A DNA stretch of 64,000 bases from Ulota crispa (Eukaryota > Streptophyta > Bryopsida > Orthotrichales > Orthotrichaceae): the NCBI GenBank assembly GCA_963920765.1, contig OY987244.1, forward strand, positions 24,470,358 to 24,534,357, given 5' to 3'. Within the stretch, counting starts at the first letter, position 1; every line of letters begins with the position of its first letter. Below, one piece after another: positions 1-11,939 of the stretch. The notes under the pieces are model-generated. The model worked only from the letters and a program-made list of their open reading frames with translations. It was not told the origin of the DNA and made no database searches. Made by a program: the position numbers and the translations under genes.

Positions 1-795
1 CCAAACAACGATTTTATATTTTTATTGCTTTTATATTTTTATTGCTTGAAATTATGAATGATATATCAGTGCAAGAAATTTCAAAAAAATTCATGAAAAT
101 TTGTAATTGTTATCATTTCTTTTTTAAAATTAATGAACATAAATAAGTCAAAATAGCAAAAAAATCCAAATTACTTGATTTTTTTCAAGAGGTACAAACA
201 GCATTAAAATTTAATGTGAAAAAATTTCCATTGGTTATTTTATTTTTTACACCCAAAATAGCCACAACAAAGAATTTAAAGCAAATTTTGACTATCAAAC
301 CAAATTTATTCTTACATTTAATTAATTTACAAAGTTTTGATATTTTTTGCTAGTTTACACATTCATTTTCTATTTACCTTATTTGTTTTGATAAATTTGA
401 TGGAAAATTCAAATTATTGTGTTTTTAAAGCTAAATGTGGAAATAGAATCATATCAATTAGAATATATATTAAAAAAGCTATAATTTCTACCATAAATGA
501 AATGTAGAATGAGAAACATAGTTTTGTAGTTTTAAATTTAAAATGCATTTAAAGAGTAGAAAATATGAATGAAAAACACACCATATTGTGTTATTTGGAT
601 TCTAACACTTGGAGCTTTCAATGGCAATAAATTTTCAGATTTTTGACATTTTTCAAAAAAAAATAAAAATAGAAAGGAAACTTGTCAAGCTTCATTTTCT
701 TAGTTTGAACCACACACCAAAAAATGATATTTAGAAAGTTACAATCACAATTGACTAAGATGCATTCACTTTTTGGATGCACGGACCTGTAAGGG
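1..795. other. AT-rich intergenic DNA
   Basis: Very AT-rich stretch with many A and T runs and only short, low-complexity reading frames. I see no gene here. It ends at the TTAA that opens the first terminal-inverted-repeat element. Confidence 0.6.
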
Positions 796-1344
796 TTAAG
801 CCCTAAATGCCTAAGGGGGTAAGGACAAAACATAGATGCATTATAAAATAATATTTTGTAATTTTGATGAAGTTTGTTTGGAAAGAGAAAATAAGAATCA
901 TGATGTTTAGTAATTATCCATATGGTGAAACATTCAAAAAAAGGTTTTGGATTGTTATTTTATTAATGAATTTAGAAGCTATCAACCATTTAATATTCAT
1001 CATATTTACAAATTTTATACAAAATTTAAAATTTGGTATGATTGGTTAAAAGTAAACATTTATTATATAACTAAAAAAAACAAGCTTTTCAAAGGAGATA
1101 ATGTCATTTTTCCCAAAATAGTAAATTTTATAACACTAGCAAATGTTGAAATGTTTGTCTTTGAAAAATTCTTCTTGGTGGAGTTTAACTCGGATTGACA
1201 TGATTCAAATTGGGTTGGAAAGTAGACTTGCTTTCTTGTATGAAAGTTTTTTTTTTTTTTTTCAAAAAATGTTTTTTTTCATTGCACGTAGCCTGCAAAA
1301 AGGGCAATGACCAAAAAACGTTCAATTGAGCATTTAGGGGTTAA
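796..1344. mobile_element. TTAA-flanked TIR element (piggyBac-like MITE), 549 bp
   Basis: Begins TTAA-GCCCTAAATGCC and ends GCATTTAGGGG-TTAA, so the two ends are inverted copies inside TTAA tetranucleotides. It carries no long reading frame. The ends match the other TTAA elements of this window; the left end is slightly degraded (GCCC instead of CCCC). The assignment to the piggyBac superfamily is inferred from the TTAA target and the CCC start. Confidence 0.5.
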
Positions 1345-1636
1345 GCATTGCATATAGGTAACCTTATTAATCACATTGCCTTACATAAAGAAGTTACCTC
1401 ATTACTCATTGGCTGGTCACTTGGAGTTGCATACAATTATCTAGATACAAGGATTTCACATGGTTTACAACATGGACGTCATTAGTTAGTTTTTTTGCAA
1501 CTTTGTTGTAGTTACTAGGACCTTTATACATTGTTTACAGTCCCTTATTGCTGAAAATTATTATATATTTAGTAAGTATTTATTTATCGCAAAATATCTA
1601 GAAATTGGTGTGGAGCAATCTAAACGTAATATTGTA

Positions 1637-2004
1637 CTCCCTCTGTCCCAACATGATCTTCCTGTTGACCTTTATTTTAGTATCCCAAAATGATCTTCTT
1701 GCTAGAGGAGGAAGGGAGCTAGGTAGCTAGCAACACTTGCACATAGTCCAAAAGCATGGGCATGCTAACAAATCCCATGCCATCAAGTGAGTGGCCACTG
1801 TTGCTCTTCAAAAATGCCTTAAAAATTCAATTTTCAAGCACTTTGAAACCACACTTTGAAAACTAATTTGAAACTCAAAAGTTCAGAGCAATAGGAGGAC
1901 ATTAAACTGTATTCATATGTCAAAAAAGATTTGAAAAATAGTTCTTTTTGAGCATAATCTATAACATTTTACATAACAGGAAGATCATTTTGGGACAGAG
2001 GGAG
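1637..2004. mobile_element. Stowaway-like MITE
   Basis: Starts CTCCCTCTGTCCCA and ends with the inverted copy TGGGACAGAGGGAG. Both sides carry a TA dinucleotide (1635-1636 and 2005-2006). TA target duplications and CTCCCTC-type ends are the hallmark of Stowaway (Tc1/mariner) elements of plants. The inverted repeat extends about 29 bases with one mismatch. Part of the terminal repeat is echoed in direct orientation at about 1684-1700. No coding capacity. It lies upstream of the DUF1442 gene and could sit in its promoter region. Confidence 0.85.
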
Positions 2005-2879
2005 TAGTGTTTAAGTTTGGTAGAAGGCCTGTTAGATCTAGCCCCATTTGAGACCTGCGAGTCCAAAAGCCAAGTGATGAGATCTGTGACCAGAATCTTC
2101 AGCGCCGCAATAGTGATGCGCTGCCAGGCGAGCAAGAGCCTGTCCGTCATCGACCTGATCACTTCGACACAAGGGCTGTGGATGCCGCATCTGTTGCCGC
2201 CACCCTCGCGGCCTCGCCCCTCCCTCTCCCTCTACAGCTACAGTGCAAGCTAGCTGGCTTCTTTCGTAGCTGCGACTCGTGTTGATTATCAAGCGACGCT
2301 CTTGGTGAGGGTTACAGTCTCTCCTGAATCGATACCAGCGAATTTCGTGGGGAAGGCGGGCTCCAGACTGGAAGGGAGTGGCCAGGCAGTTGCTGCTTTA
2401 ATTTAAAAACTCGGTTTGTGTCGCACAGTGTCGAGACCTCTTCTCGAAGTTGCTAGAAACTTCGTGGTCCGTATACCGGTGACCTCTTGTAGCGTTCTTC
2501 GTTGGTGGTCGTTGGTGGAAGCTTCGGGAGCAGTAGAACTTGTGCAAGAGTGACGGCCAAGTTTACTCCCTTGAACGTGTGACAGACCTTCAGATATAGG
2601 TTCTGGTTCACTGCGACGACCTGCAAGGTTTTGCTGGTTTCTGGGAACAGAAGGGCCATCGAAGTGTCCTCATTGCCCCGGTTTCAATCTGAGCTTGAAT
2701 TTGTGCATCTGTCGAGTTTTAGTTCACGTGTTAGACGTGTTGTTGTGTCGGCAAGATTACCTTGGAACACCTTCGGTGGGGTTCACACAATTCGGTTTGA
2801 AGGTTGCTTTTCGTTGTATTCAAGCATTGAGCCTCTCGTGGAAACACCAAGTAGAGAGCAGGGTGACGGGCCGTCCGAC

Positions 2880-4087
2880 ATGGGATGGTCGCCAGAAAGC
2901 GCTGCGCAGGCTTACGCTGAAACAGTGAAATTGGTAAGTGTTCTAGACACCTCACCGAAGTGGTCGAGGCGAAACTCGTATCCGAAGTTTAAATTCTTCA
3001 TCGCTGTCCCACGTCTAGGGTTTACTGTGTCTTGCGCGATGCAATTAACTCAACCTTCCAATAATGCAGTTCTACACCTGGTCTGATTTGAAGTTTGGGG
3101 TTGTAGTCCAGTGTTGTTCTGATTTTGGAGTTGGGGGTTAGTCCATTGTTGTTCTGGTGTGTAGATTTAAGGGCTCAAATCAAGACCCCACCAAGATTTG
3201 GGAGGCTCCACTTGGAGGCTTGGTGGGGTTTCTATTTGATTGGAGTACCGCAGCGCATACACCAGACAAATTCTGGGGTAGGGGTGTCACATTCATAAGC
3301 TGTTAAAGCTTGCGACTCTTTTTGTTTCTTTTGGTTTGCCCCCCTCACATATTCGAGTCCAACAACTTCGTTTGAAAGTGCGAACTTTAAGTTTTGTTAT
3401 CTTGTCTAAAATTGTTGCAAGTTAAAAATATGCGCTAATACACATATTGAATGTTCTTTTCTGCAGTGTAAGGTTGGCATAGGGAGAAGATACGTGTCAG
3501 CAGGATCTGAGCACCACAGCACGGAGTTTTTGGCCGCGTTGGCTGGCGGTACCGAAGCGAGTCTGATAGTACAAGTCACAAGTGCAGCGAGCCCTGCCAC
3601 CATCGCGCTTGCTGTCGCCGCACGCAAGACAGGTGGGCGACTCATTTGCATCCTGTCAGAGTCAGACTCTCTTCTGAACGCGATGGTAGCTATGGACGCA
3701 CTAGGGCTCACCACCGTCGTGGAGTTTCTTGTTGGCGATGCTAGAGAGATTCTGCCCCAGTTTTCAGACGTGGACTTCGCTCTCATAGACTGTCGACACG
3801 GGCAGGCTGTGGAGCTGTTTGACCTCTTGCGGCTGCACTTGACTAGTGCGGTGCTTGTGGCGGAGAATCTGTTCCAGCGGAACGCGAGGGTTCTGTACGA
3901 GGACAAGATGACCAGCAGGCAGGGATTCAAGTCGGTCATGCTCCCCATTGGGAAAGGAATCGAGGTCGCTAGACTGTCGAGGGACGAGAAGACCAGCGAT
4001 TTTGAAATGAGCCACCAGCAAGGGAAGCGACGGACCACCAAGAGAGTCAGTTGGGCGATGGATATGGCAGACTTGCTTCAATGCTAG
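2880..4087 (+). CDS. DUF1442 family protein (methyltransferase-like fold), 2 exons
   Basis: Exons 2880-2933 and 3467-4087 encode 224 residues, the usual size for this plant family. Exon 1 gives MGWSPESAAQAYAETVKL, matching the conserved family start (WSPE..A..AY..TV), and ends at donor GTAAGT. The acceptor is TTTTCTGCAG and the phase is 0. Exon 2 has the conserved AVAARKTGGRLICIL segment near residue 60, then a stretch ending in VDFALIDCR and AVLVAEN. The family resembles SAM-dependent methyltransferases in fold, but its function is not established and I see no clear catalytic signature. The C-terminus is basic (KRRTTKR) and may not be shared with relatives. The frame is open upstream of the chosen ATG, but there is no earlier in-frame ATG nearby and homologues start here. 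The 533-base intron contains a small hairpin near 3177-3242. Confidence 0.87.
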
Positions 4088-5761
4088 AGCACTCCTTGCC
4101 CTCTTGTTGCCTCTGTCTCCCAAACCCTAAACATGCTTGCACGTGTTCTTAAGCACATGCTACCAACTTCAAGCTTCTCTGCAATACTGTAGGTCAGTGG
4201 TCTATTCTCACCCTCTGAATCCCCAGTTCTACCTCTTTGTAATGTCACAGCCTTGGCATCCAAAGTGTATTTATAGGCGGATTGCATATAAACACGAGAC
4301 CTTAAACAAGTCCACAAGTTGCCCATCTCCATTGGCATCTCAGTGGGCCCTATGCCCATCTAAGTACAATGCTAGTGGAAATGGAGGAAATGGACTTGTT
4401 GAATTCTTTCTTACTACATTTGTATAGAACTTGTGACATAGCAAGGTGTGCTCTTGGGCATGTTTGCATGTTTGTTGCTTTCGGTCTGGTGAGAACCAAA
4501 GTATGATGTTGGGGAAGGTAACATCAAAGATTGTTGAGGTACTTGAAATAGTTTTTGTTGTTCCTTTCCTTCTAATATCCATTTTTTTGACAAAGTTCTT
4601 TGCAATCTTTGCAGTGTATGACACTCTTCGGTGATGAGCATTTCCTCGTTTTGGCGACAAAGTACATTTTGGCGACTAAGTACATATTGGTGACTCCGTA
4701 CAAATTTTGTAGACTACAATTTTTTGTGTAGAGAGTACGTGTACACACAGGAAGAAGCTTTCTTGAAGTGATAGTAGAGTGAGGCTTAGGATTGGTACTT
4801 TTTTGGTGTTTCTCAAGAAGCTGTTACAACCTTTTCAACGATATTGTTGCTCCCACACAATTGAGAGCATGCATTCACACATTTAATTTTATCTTTTGAG
4901 TTATGTTTTTTAATCCGAAGTGATCTGGAACCAGTTTTGACGAGTGTGGTGCACTTATTTGAGAGAATGATCAGGGTTGTTTTGTGAGTGGGTCACTTTG
5001 TTTGTTTGTTTGCTTGTTTGTTAGCACCTTTTTGTCTTTTCAAGTGTTGGCTTGGGCACTACTAGATAGTAGTATTGTACTTCATGACATCTTATTGCGT
5101 AGGTTTGGGTGTTTTCCGTGTTTGCTTTTAGGATGTGCGGTGCAACCACGTGAAGAAATTGGTTACATATCCGCAACATCGCCACTGTTGCCTCAAGTGT
5201 GGCACAACCTCAATTGCACTATACTTAATAAAACATATCACACCAACATATTCCAATACAAGAACATGTCCCACAAACTTGTTTGCAGCTATGCTTTGAG
5301 TTGGGGCCATGCTGGATATCATATTGCATGCATTGTTAATAGAGGTGTGTCCCAAAGATTTAATCCCAAAATGAAGCATAACTTTCACTTTGTGAACAGT
5401 GCTCCTTCTGAACCAGTTTTGATTCAACAAAAGGTAAGTCTTTGTTCTCGAGCGGATTAAACATGCATTTTAATAAATGAATTACTGGATGAATAATGAA
5501 ACCTAAAATTTTGATTTTGAGAATTCAAGGAAATTGATGGGAATTGATACATGTACCACAAATTTTAATCAATACTATGAGGAGGTTTTTAGAGCTAAAA
5601 TGTATGATAGAAGTTGCAAATTGTATGTCAGTTGTTTTTTCAAATTAATGATGTTTTTGCCTATGATCTACACCTATAATAATATTGTAAATATCAGCCA
5701 TGTAGGTGCAATAGAATAGTTGAAAAGTGTGGTTCATATGTCAATTCTTGGAGTTGATATA
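4088..5761. other. 3' flank and intergenic DNA
   Basis: Downstream of the DUF1442 stop. The first several hundred bases are probably 3' untranslated and flanking sequence. A 158-codon open frame at 4984-5460 begins at a GTG, opens with a Cys/Phe-rich low-complexity run and has no recognisable domain; I do not call it a gene. Confidence 0.5.
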
Positions 5762-6650
5762 TGTATAGTGGGTATTTGTTACGTGCATAATAGCTAGACA
5801 AAAAGACTAGAACTCCTTGTTATGCCATACAAAGAACTTTGCACAATATAGAATATAATTGACATTTTATTGTCTTGTATCATTGGTGTTTAATTCTTAT
5901 GCACTCTCAATCAAGCATACCAAACTTCAACTTCTAAAAACTAAAACTCCATTTTTGGTGAATTATTTTACATAATATTCAAGTTTTTTCATGATAATTT
6001 ATCTAAAAAAAAATTGGTGATGAATTTTTGGGATTTGATTGCACTGATATGTAAGAAACATACATATGCACATTGTCTAATGACAATTTCCAATTTTTTT
6101 TTATAATCCTTCAAAAAAGGTTTTGATGTTGGAATAATCATGGCTAAAATTTAAAAATGTATTTTTTAATTAGCTTTTGGCAATATTAACATATCATTAT
6201 GCTTAAAGGTACAAACTTTATTGAAGTGAACAAGGTAAATAGGAAAATCTAATTACCATATAATAACATCAATTTTATAAAATCTAATCATATTTTTTCT
6301 AACATTAAAAAAATCTTTATAGAAGGAATTTTAAAACTTTTTGGAAACCTTGTTAGGTGGAAAGATGTGCATATGTATGTTTCTTACATATCTATGCAAT
6401 CAAATCCCAAAAATTAATCACCCATTTAAAAAAAAATCAATTATCATGAAATATTATGTAAATTGATTCACCAAAAATGGGTTTTAGTTTTTAGTAATTA
6501 AAGTCTGGTATGCATGATTGAGAGTGCATAAGAATTAAACACCAATGATACATGACAATAAAATGGCAATTATATTTTACATTATGCAAAGTTCTTTGCA
6601 TGGCATACTAGGAAATGCCAATCTTTTTGTTTGGCCACTATACACAAAAG
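5762..6650. repeat. Large foldback (inverted repeat) element
   Basis: The left arm (about 5762-6080) and right arm (about 6362-6650) are diverged inverted copies. For example, ATGTAAGAAACATACATATGCA near 6050 pairs with its reverse complement near 6370. A spacer of about 280 bases separates the arms. Sequence just outside (5720-5745 and 6655-6780) resembles the foldback family at 52.6 kb and 63.5 kb, so this may be an insertion within an older member. No coding potential. Confidence 0.6.
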
Positions 6651-6832
6651 GGGGTGTAAATTTTAGATATATACCATCAACAAGTTGAACTTGGTAAATT
6701 GGAATTCACGTTTGCATTTAGAGACCTTGGTTTAGTCTAGAACCACAAGGAGGATATTATTGAACACCATCTAATGGAAAAGCTTAGCTAGGAGGCAAAC
6801 TATCCCTATTCTTTCTCAAGAAGTAGATTTCC

Positions 6833-7145
6833 ATTAGGAAAAATATGGGGCCTCAAGAAGGCCTTTATAAACAATTCCAGCCCTCCACTCTTTTGGTTCC
6901 TAATGTGGGGAACCAACCCCTGCTGATGGCCAGAAAAAATTAATTAAAAAAATCCAAAAAATCAAAAAATCAAGTAAAAGAAAATTTTAAAAAAAAATCA
7001 AAAGTTTTTTTTTAAATTCAAAAAAGCCAAGGTGGCATCAATGATGCCACCTCAGCCTGTACATGATTTTATTAGGAACCGGCTTCCCATGGCTAAAGAC
7101 CCCCCCAAACTCAAGGCCTTATTGGGGCCCCATATTTTTCCTAAT
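6833..7145. mobile_element. TIR element (MITE), 313 bp
   Basis: Begins ATTAGGAAAAATATGGGG and ends CCCCATATTTTTCCTAAT, an inverted repeat that continues imperfectly for about 34 bases. The interior is rich in A runs and carries a shorter nested inverted motif (TTCCTAATGTGGGGAACC near 6898 against GATTTTATTAGGAACCGG near 7067). Superfamily not assigned. Confidence 0.65.
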
Positions 7146-9440
7146 GCCTCACTAAACCCCTCCAACTTCCTACACATGTATCAAACACAAGTTGTATAGG
7201 CATTCGCTCCCTCCCCTCTCCATAGACTATATATTTCAAATAACCTTAATAAAAAACCTAGTATCTTTTATCCAATTAGGGGTATACCACTTGTCAATCC
7301 ATAAATTTTTCTTAAGGGACGTCCTCACTTGGCGTTATAGGAGGTGGGAAAGTATTATTTTCAATGTTGAAAGCTGTTGACATTTGCATCAGTCGGCGCT
7401 CCTTATTGATCCTATACGGTAACCTTGCTATCACGTTCTAAAACACAATATTAGTTTAAAAATTGTTTGTGACTTCCTAGAAGTCCGCATGAAAACGCCC
7501 GTTTTAGGTAATTTTGGAATGAACTAAATATGAAGATTTGAGAGTATTTTGGTAGTGTAGTTGTGGTCTTTCATAGTTGCCAAGCTATGAGGGTCCACTA
7601 TGAAAGAGTGGTGTTAAGCAATGAGCAAACAAGTACAACAAGATTTCCAAACTAAAATGTGAATGCGTAGTGTAACAGACCTGCATAGTCCAGGCATTTT
7701 CAACACAATCCTTTGGAGTTACAAGGTTTACTCTTGCTGTATACAAGCAGTTTGCCCTATTATCATTGGGTCTTAATTCAAATGTTAATTACCAAAGCTA
7801 CAATACACCAAATGTCATGGTTATGGTATCATTTGAAAAATAATCAAGTCAAGGTTTTGTATTGAGTTTCAAATTCCTAAATGAGTGAAGTATGAGTTAG
7901 TTATTAGGGTTTCAATGAGGTAAGTCAAGGTTAAGCTCAAATCTGAAATTGCCCTATTATCACTTCCTTAGAGGTTTTCATTGTTCTAAATGACCAAATT
8001 TTGTCAATTTCATCTTTGGCTTTGAACTTCTTCTTTAGGTCCTTGGCCTTTGTGGTCATTTATAAATGCTAGCTAAACTAACAAATTTCAGTTGTTTTTG
8101 GTATTTTACAACTAACATTACTATAGCTACGGCGTTAGGAGAATAAATTGTATGTCTAAAGGTAGGAGGCTTGTGAATGGACCATTTAAGAGAACGTGCG
8201 CTTTGTAAGAAAATTGTGGTAGCTTGGCAAAATGGAAATATTTGGGTGGAAAGCCAAAGAAGAGACAATTTTGTGGCTATTTAAATTGAATTTTTTTGAG
8301 TTAGTATGAATTTTCAAAGCAAAAGGTGCATAGGTATCTATTCTTGATCATAGGTGGTACCATTCATGATGCAAAGGCAGCTTGTAAATAGAGCACATCA
8401 GTCCTAAAAGCAACCACTACAAAACCAAGAATGCTCCAATAAGGCTCTTAAAGCGTGCAAGCACCTATTCCATATTCCAATGCTCAAATCATGATTGAGA
8501 ACATGTTTTTGTTTATTTTAGTATGCAGTGTATCTATTTTTTATTGAACGACAAACTTGGACATAATTATGACCAATAAGCACACACAATAATGGCTCAT
8601 GTCACTCTCTTAAGTTCCTAAAACGATGCATACACAAGTACAATTCCTGAACATAGAAGATGTGACCCATTTAAGAACCTCTATGCATTGTTTTAGTGAC
8701 CCTACATGGTCAGTTTAAAATGCGCGGTCCAAATTAGAGTCTCCTACCTTAACTAAGGTCTTCATAGCTAACATGCTATATCTTTTGCAAATTTTTATGA
8801 AATGGAAAAAAAATTGCACTCTTAAGTAAAGGACTCTAAGACCTTTCTTGCAATACATGTAGTATTTGAAGCTAAAGCCTAAAATATATGAAGTTTTGAA
8901 GACAAAGAAGTGATAATAGGAGCAAAGTGCTAATAGGGTAAGCTACTTGTACTTGTCAGATTTTTGTATATGCACTTGTGTATCTTGTTCATTCAGGAAT
9001 CTTGCATTTCATAGGTTCAAACTCTTTCAATAAATTTGAGTTATTGTAGAAGAGGTTGGTGCTTGCGAGAGTAGAATGACAGTCCAAAATCCATGGTAAT
9101 GCAATTGATTAGTCGTCATTGAGTTCTTTACATTCTGCCCTGCACTTTGTGAAATTATGACACTCACAATTTGCACAAGCTCAAGAAATGGTTAGTACCA
9201 AATACTTACAAACTAGAAACCACAAGAAAGGCGTTGTTTTTATAGGCTTCACACATACCGCATGTACGTACCACAATACAGTAGTGCCTTTTTAAGATGA
9301 ATCTTTATAAGAAAAAATGCTTAACTAAGATGAAGAAAACGACTGTCCCTGACTGTAGGGGAGGTACAGAAAATGTGTTTGGTTATAATGAATGCTTTCC
9401 GAAATGAATATGCTGTCCAGATACCTTCATCTTATCGAGG
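7146..9440. other. AT-rich intergenic DNA without a recognised gene
   Basis: Moderately AT-rich and not obviously repetitive. It holds only short open frames that lack codon bias or domains. Confidence 0.5.
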
Positions 9441-9495
9441 CACCACTGTACCACTGTACCACTGTACCACTGTACCACTGTACCACTGTACCAAA
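9441..9495. repeat. 8-bp tandem repeat (TACCACTG)n
   Basis: About 6.5 head-to-tail copies of TACCACTG with almost no variation, a short minisatellite. It produces an artefactual reading frame on the minus strand. Confidence 0.95.
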
Positions 9496-10430
9496 GAGTA
9501 ACAGTCCAACGTGTAAATTTTGTCCCATGGGTTTTGTACAGATTGCACAAAGCTTTTGTGATGGAGAATAGAACCAACCCACATTGCACAACTTCCCTCG
9601 TCATCCAGCAGCAACCCCAAGAGACGGTTCGATTAGTCTTACATTTCTCCGATTCCCTCCTTCAGACTCTAGAAATACAACCTCCACATCATAGACACAC
9701 TGCGAAGGTTAAATTAGGGTTTAGGTCACAAAAATTGAATATCTTACAGCAGTGCTATCAACATTGCGTATTTCAGTGTGGATATACTGTGTCACTTACC
9801 CCTTGCTGTTTTGACATAGTATGAGAAAAGAAACAAGCACAAGGAACAGACTACAAAGGCAATTCCCTAAACCGCACTTGCTCACACAATCAGCAGGCTC
9901 TTGTTTCAACAAAAACTCGGAAACCTTCCGCTGCTGCTTTGCAAAAGGTATTCATAGCGAGAACGCAACACAAAACAGACATAAACTAACCACAATCAGA
10001 TAAAAGCCTTGATGCGAGCTCTGCTAGTGCGACCGCCCCGGTCCTATTTGCCTCGCTGGCACATCCCAAAATTTTGTATTACCATATGTCTGAATGTATA
10101 GTGCTCACCCAAAACTGTATACCCCACCACATACCTTAAACCCTAAAAATACCCTTGACGCTTTTCCCAACCTGGTGATCTATAAACAATCACTGCCCTT
10201 ATGGATTTATAGCGTTCCTCCATAAAGCCAGGTGAGGACATCCCTTTAGTGACCTTGTTCCTAAAATCTGGTGCTCTTGTACTCCGTTTACTCCCACGAT
10301 TATCATATCATAACAAAGGCTCTGCAAAATACTAACGCCATTGAGCCTCCTCACTACTTGATCCCGCACTCTTATCAACATAAGCCAATCCCAACAGCTC
10401 TCGATGGTGTCGGTTGTGCTTCAAATACTT
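9496..10430. other. Higher-GC intergenic segment, nothing identified
   Basis: Base composition is closer to genic DNA than the flanks, and several short open frames occur on both strands, but none has a recognisable domain or a consistent chain of splice borders. It could be untranslated or decayed genic sequence. Confidence 0.35.
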
Positions 10431-10733
10431 CGGCCCTTCCCTCTGAAGACCTCTTACTGCGAACCGAAACCAACAGCTACACGATAGTCCAATTCAACAT
10501 CGCCTCACAGCAACGCCTTATAATCAACGCACATAACCACACGAGAAGCATAAATAACTCCTCCTGCCACCACAAAAGATTATTAGTCCACCAATGTAAG
10601 ATTTCTTGACCTCAAGCACACTTTGATATCAAAACCACGCTGTGATTCCTCTTTTACTCACCAAAGACAAGTTCTCTATCTGTTCCCGCAACATCGCCAT
10701 TTCTTCCTCTGGCATCTGATTCCCTCGAGCCAT
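10430..10733 (-). pseudogene. Possible decayed retroelement fragment
   Basis: On the minus strand an ATG at 10733 opens MARGNQMPEEEMAMLREQIE, which is the style of a Ty3-type gag start, followed by a GTGAGT at the end of the 24-codon frame. About 190 bases further down the same strand a different frame gives VVMCVDYKALL, resembling the reverse-transcriptase block MCVDYRALN. Frames are interrupted and I see no LTR. An alternative is the first coding exon of an unknown gene. Confidence 0.2.
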
Positions 10734-11183
10734 CGTGTATGACCACCGCCCTCAAAACAGTCCTCTTGAGCACCCTAAATGAAGTCGTGAGCGATGGGCG
10801 AGCTGTTGCAAAACGCTCACTCGCTTACCCTGTGATACAACTGACAGCTCAGTTCTCATTAGTCACTGTAATGACATTCATCCGCTCTCCCTCCTGGGAT
10901 TTGTAAAAAACCCTTGATCAATACATAGTTTCAGATCTGACTCAAGCTTCTGAGTCTTTGATCTTGTATTCAGTAGAATTGCTACAAGCCTACAACACAT
11001 CCACACAGACACCATGTCATCATCCCCGCATCAACACTCCATGACTCCCCCAGCAGCACAACAACCTCAAACCCTAAACAGCACTCTCACCCCACCTCAC
11101 CCCACCCCCGAACCCTAAACCTCGCTATCCGAGGTCCCATCCAAATCGTCGACATGGCACCCGAGAGTTCAGAGTCCGAGAAA

Positions 11184-11441
11184 ACTCACCAGGTCGCCCT
11201 CGATCATGTGCTTGGAGACCTCGTCACGAAGAGTGGTGAGCTCCTCCTCCGACAGCTCCTTGGTGATCTTGTTCTCGATGGACTCGACGCCGTGAATGTA
11301 CGTGAGTGCAGTCTTCACGCGCTTGGCATTGGGGATCTCTATTCCTCTCACACGAGCGCACCTGATTTGGAGGCGGCCCCTCTGCGCTCCACCGCCACTC
11401 TGTCTCACTCCCCACACTGAATGCATGAATAACGCCTCCAC
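11184..11441 (-). pseudogene. RPS13: Nuclear plastid ribosomal protein S13 (uS13c), truncated
   Basis: The minus-strand frame reads a short leader, then IRCARVRGIEIPNAKRV, ALTYIHGV, ENKITKELSEEEL and LRDEVSKHMIEGDL before a good donor GTGAGT at 11183. These blocks match nucleus-encoded chloroplast S13, a small-subunit protein of the plastid ribosome that lies at the head and contacts the P-site region. Between YIHGV and ENKITK only three residues (ESI) remain where the family has about 14, so the GxGRTxAxxIL segment of the helix-two-turn-helix fold is missing. No following exon (the RRFN...CRGQRTK part) was found on this strand down to 5 kb, and a TTAA element abuts the 5' side at 11466. Codons are strongly GC-ending. 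I therefore call it a truncated or decayed copy; a short real exon with a distant second exon is less likely. Confidence 0.65.
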
Positions 11442-11465
11442 CTCTACACAAATCCAACAGCAGCC

Positions 11466-11817
11466 TTAACCCCTAAACGTGCAAGAGGACGAAAAATCGT
11501 CTTTTATCTCTGACAAAGATTCTATAGCCCGGAGAAAAACTGTTTTTCATCAGATTTTTTTCCAAAAGTTATCATAAACACGTAGTGCACCATAGAAGGC
11601 AAAACAAATATTTATTTAGGTATCCCAAGTTGCGAGAAAATTCAAAATCACAGTGCTAGGTCCCAAGCTGTCCTTATTACAATTTTCATGGGATCAGCTT
11701 GCACTGTCAACTTTTCCAGCTTTTTAAAGCAATACTACTAGTGCCCATGTGCGAAAACACTGTAAATTGCTACAGGCAGGGCAGGCCATGGTGACCCATC
11801 CGTCCTATAAAGGTTAA
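11466..11817. mobile_element. TTAA-flanked TIR element, subfamily A, 352 bp
   Basis: Starts TTAA-CCCCTAAACGTGC and ends CGTCCTATAAAGG-TTAA. A short hairpin (AGGACGAAAAATCGTCTT) follows the left end. It aligns over its whole length with the element at 18690-19052, for example at GTCCCAAGCTGTCC / CTCCCAAGCTGCCC and GTGCCCATGTG. No coding capacity. Confidence 0.7.
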
Positions 11818-11939
11818 AATTAGTTTTTTTGTTGGTTGTGCTACATGCACCCACCAATGCAAGCATGTAAGGAAAATTTGGATAGAAATGGATAGATTCA
11901 ACCAGCATTTTTTGTTTTTGTCAAGGTAGAACAATTAGC

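Noticed and set aside
4984..5460. 158-codon plus-strand frame with a hydrophobic N-terminus like a signal peptide
   Set aside because: It starts at GTG, begins with a Cys/Phe low-complexity run, has no domain and lies in repeat-rich DNA.
9383..9620. Minus-strand frames with repeated YSGTVVQW
   Set aside because: Produced by the 8-bp TACCACTG repeat.
11224..11457. 77-codon minus-strand frame overlapping S13
   Set aside because: Shadow frame; the S13 blocks are in the frame 11441-11169.
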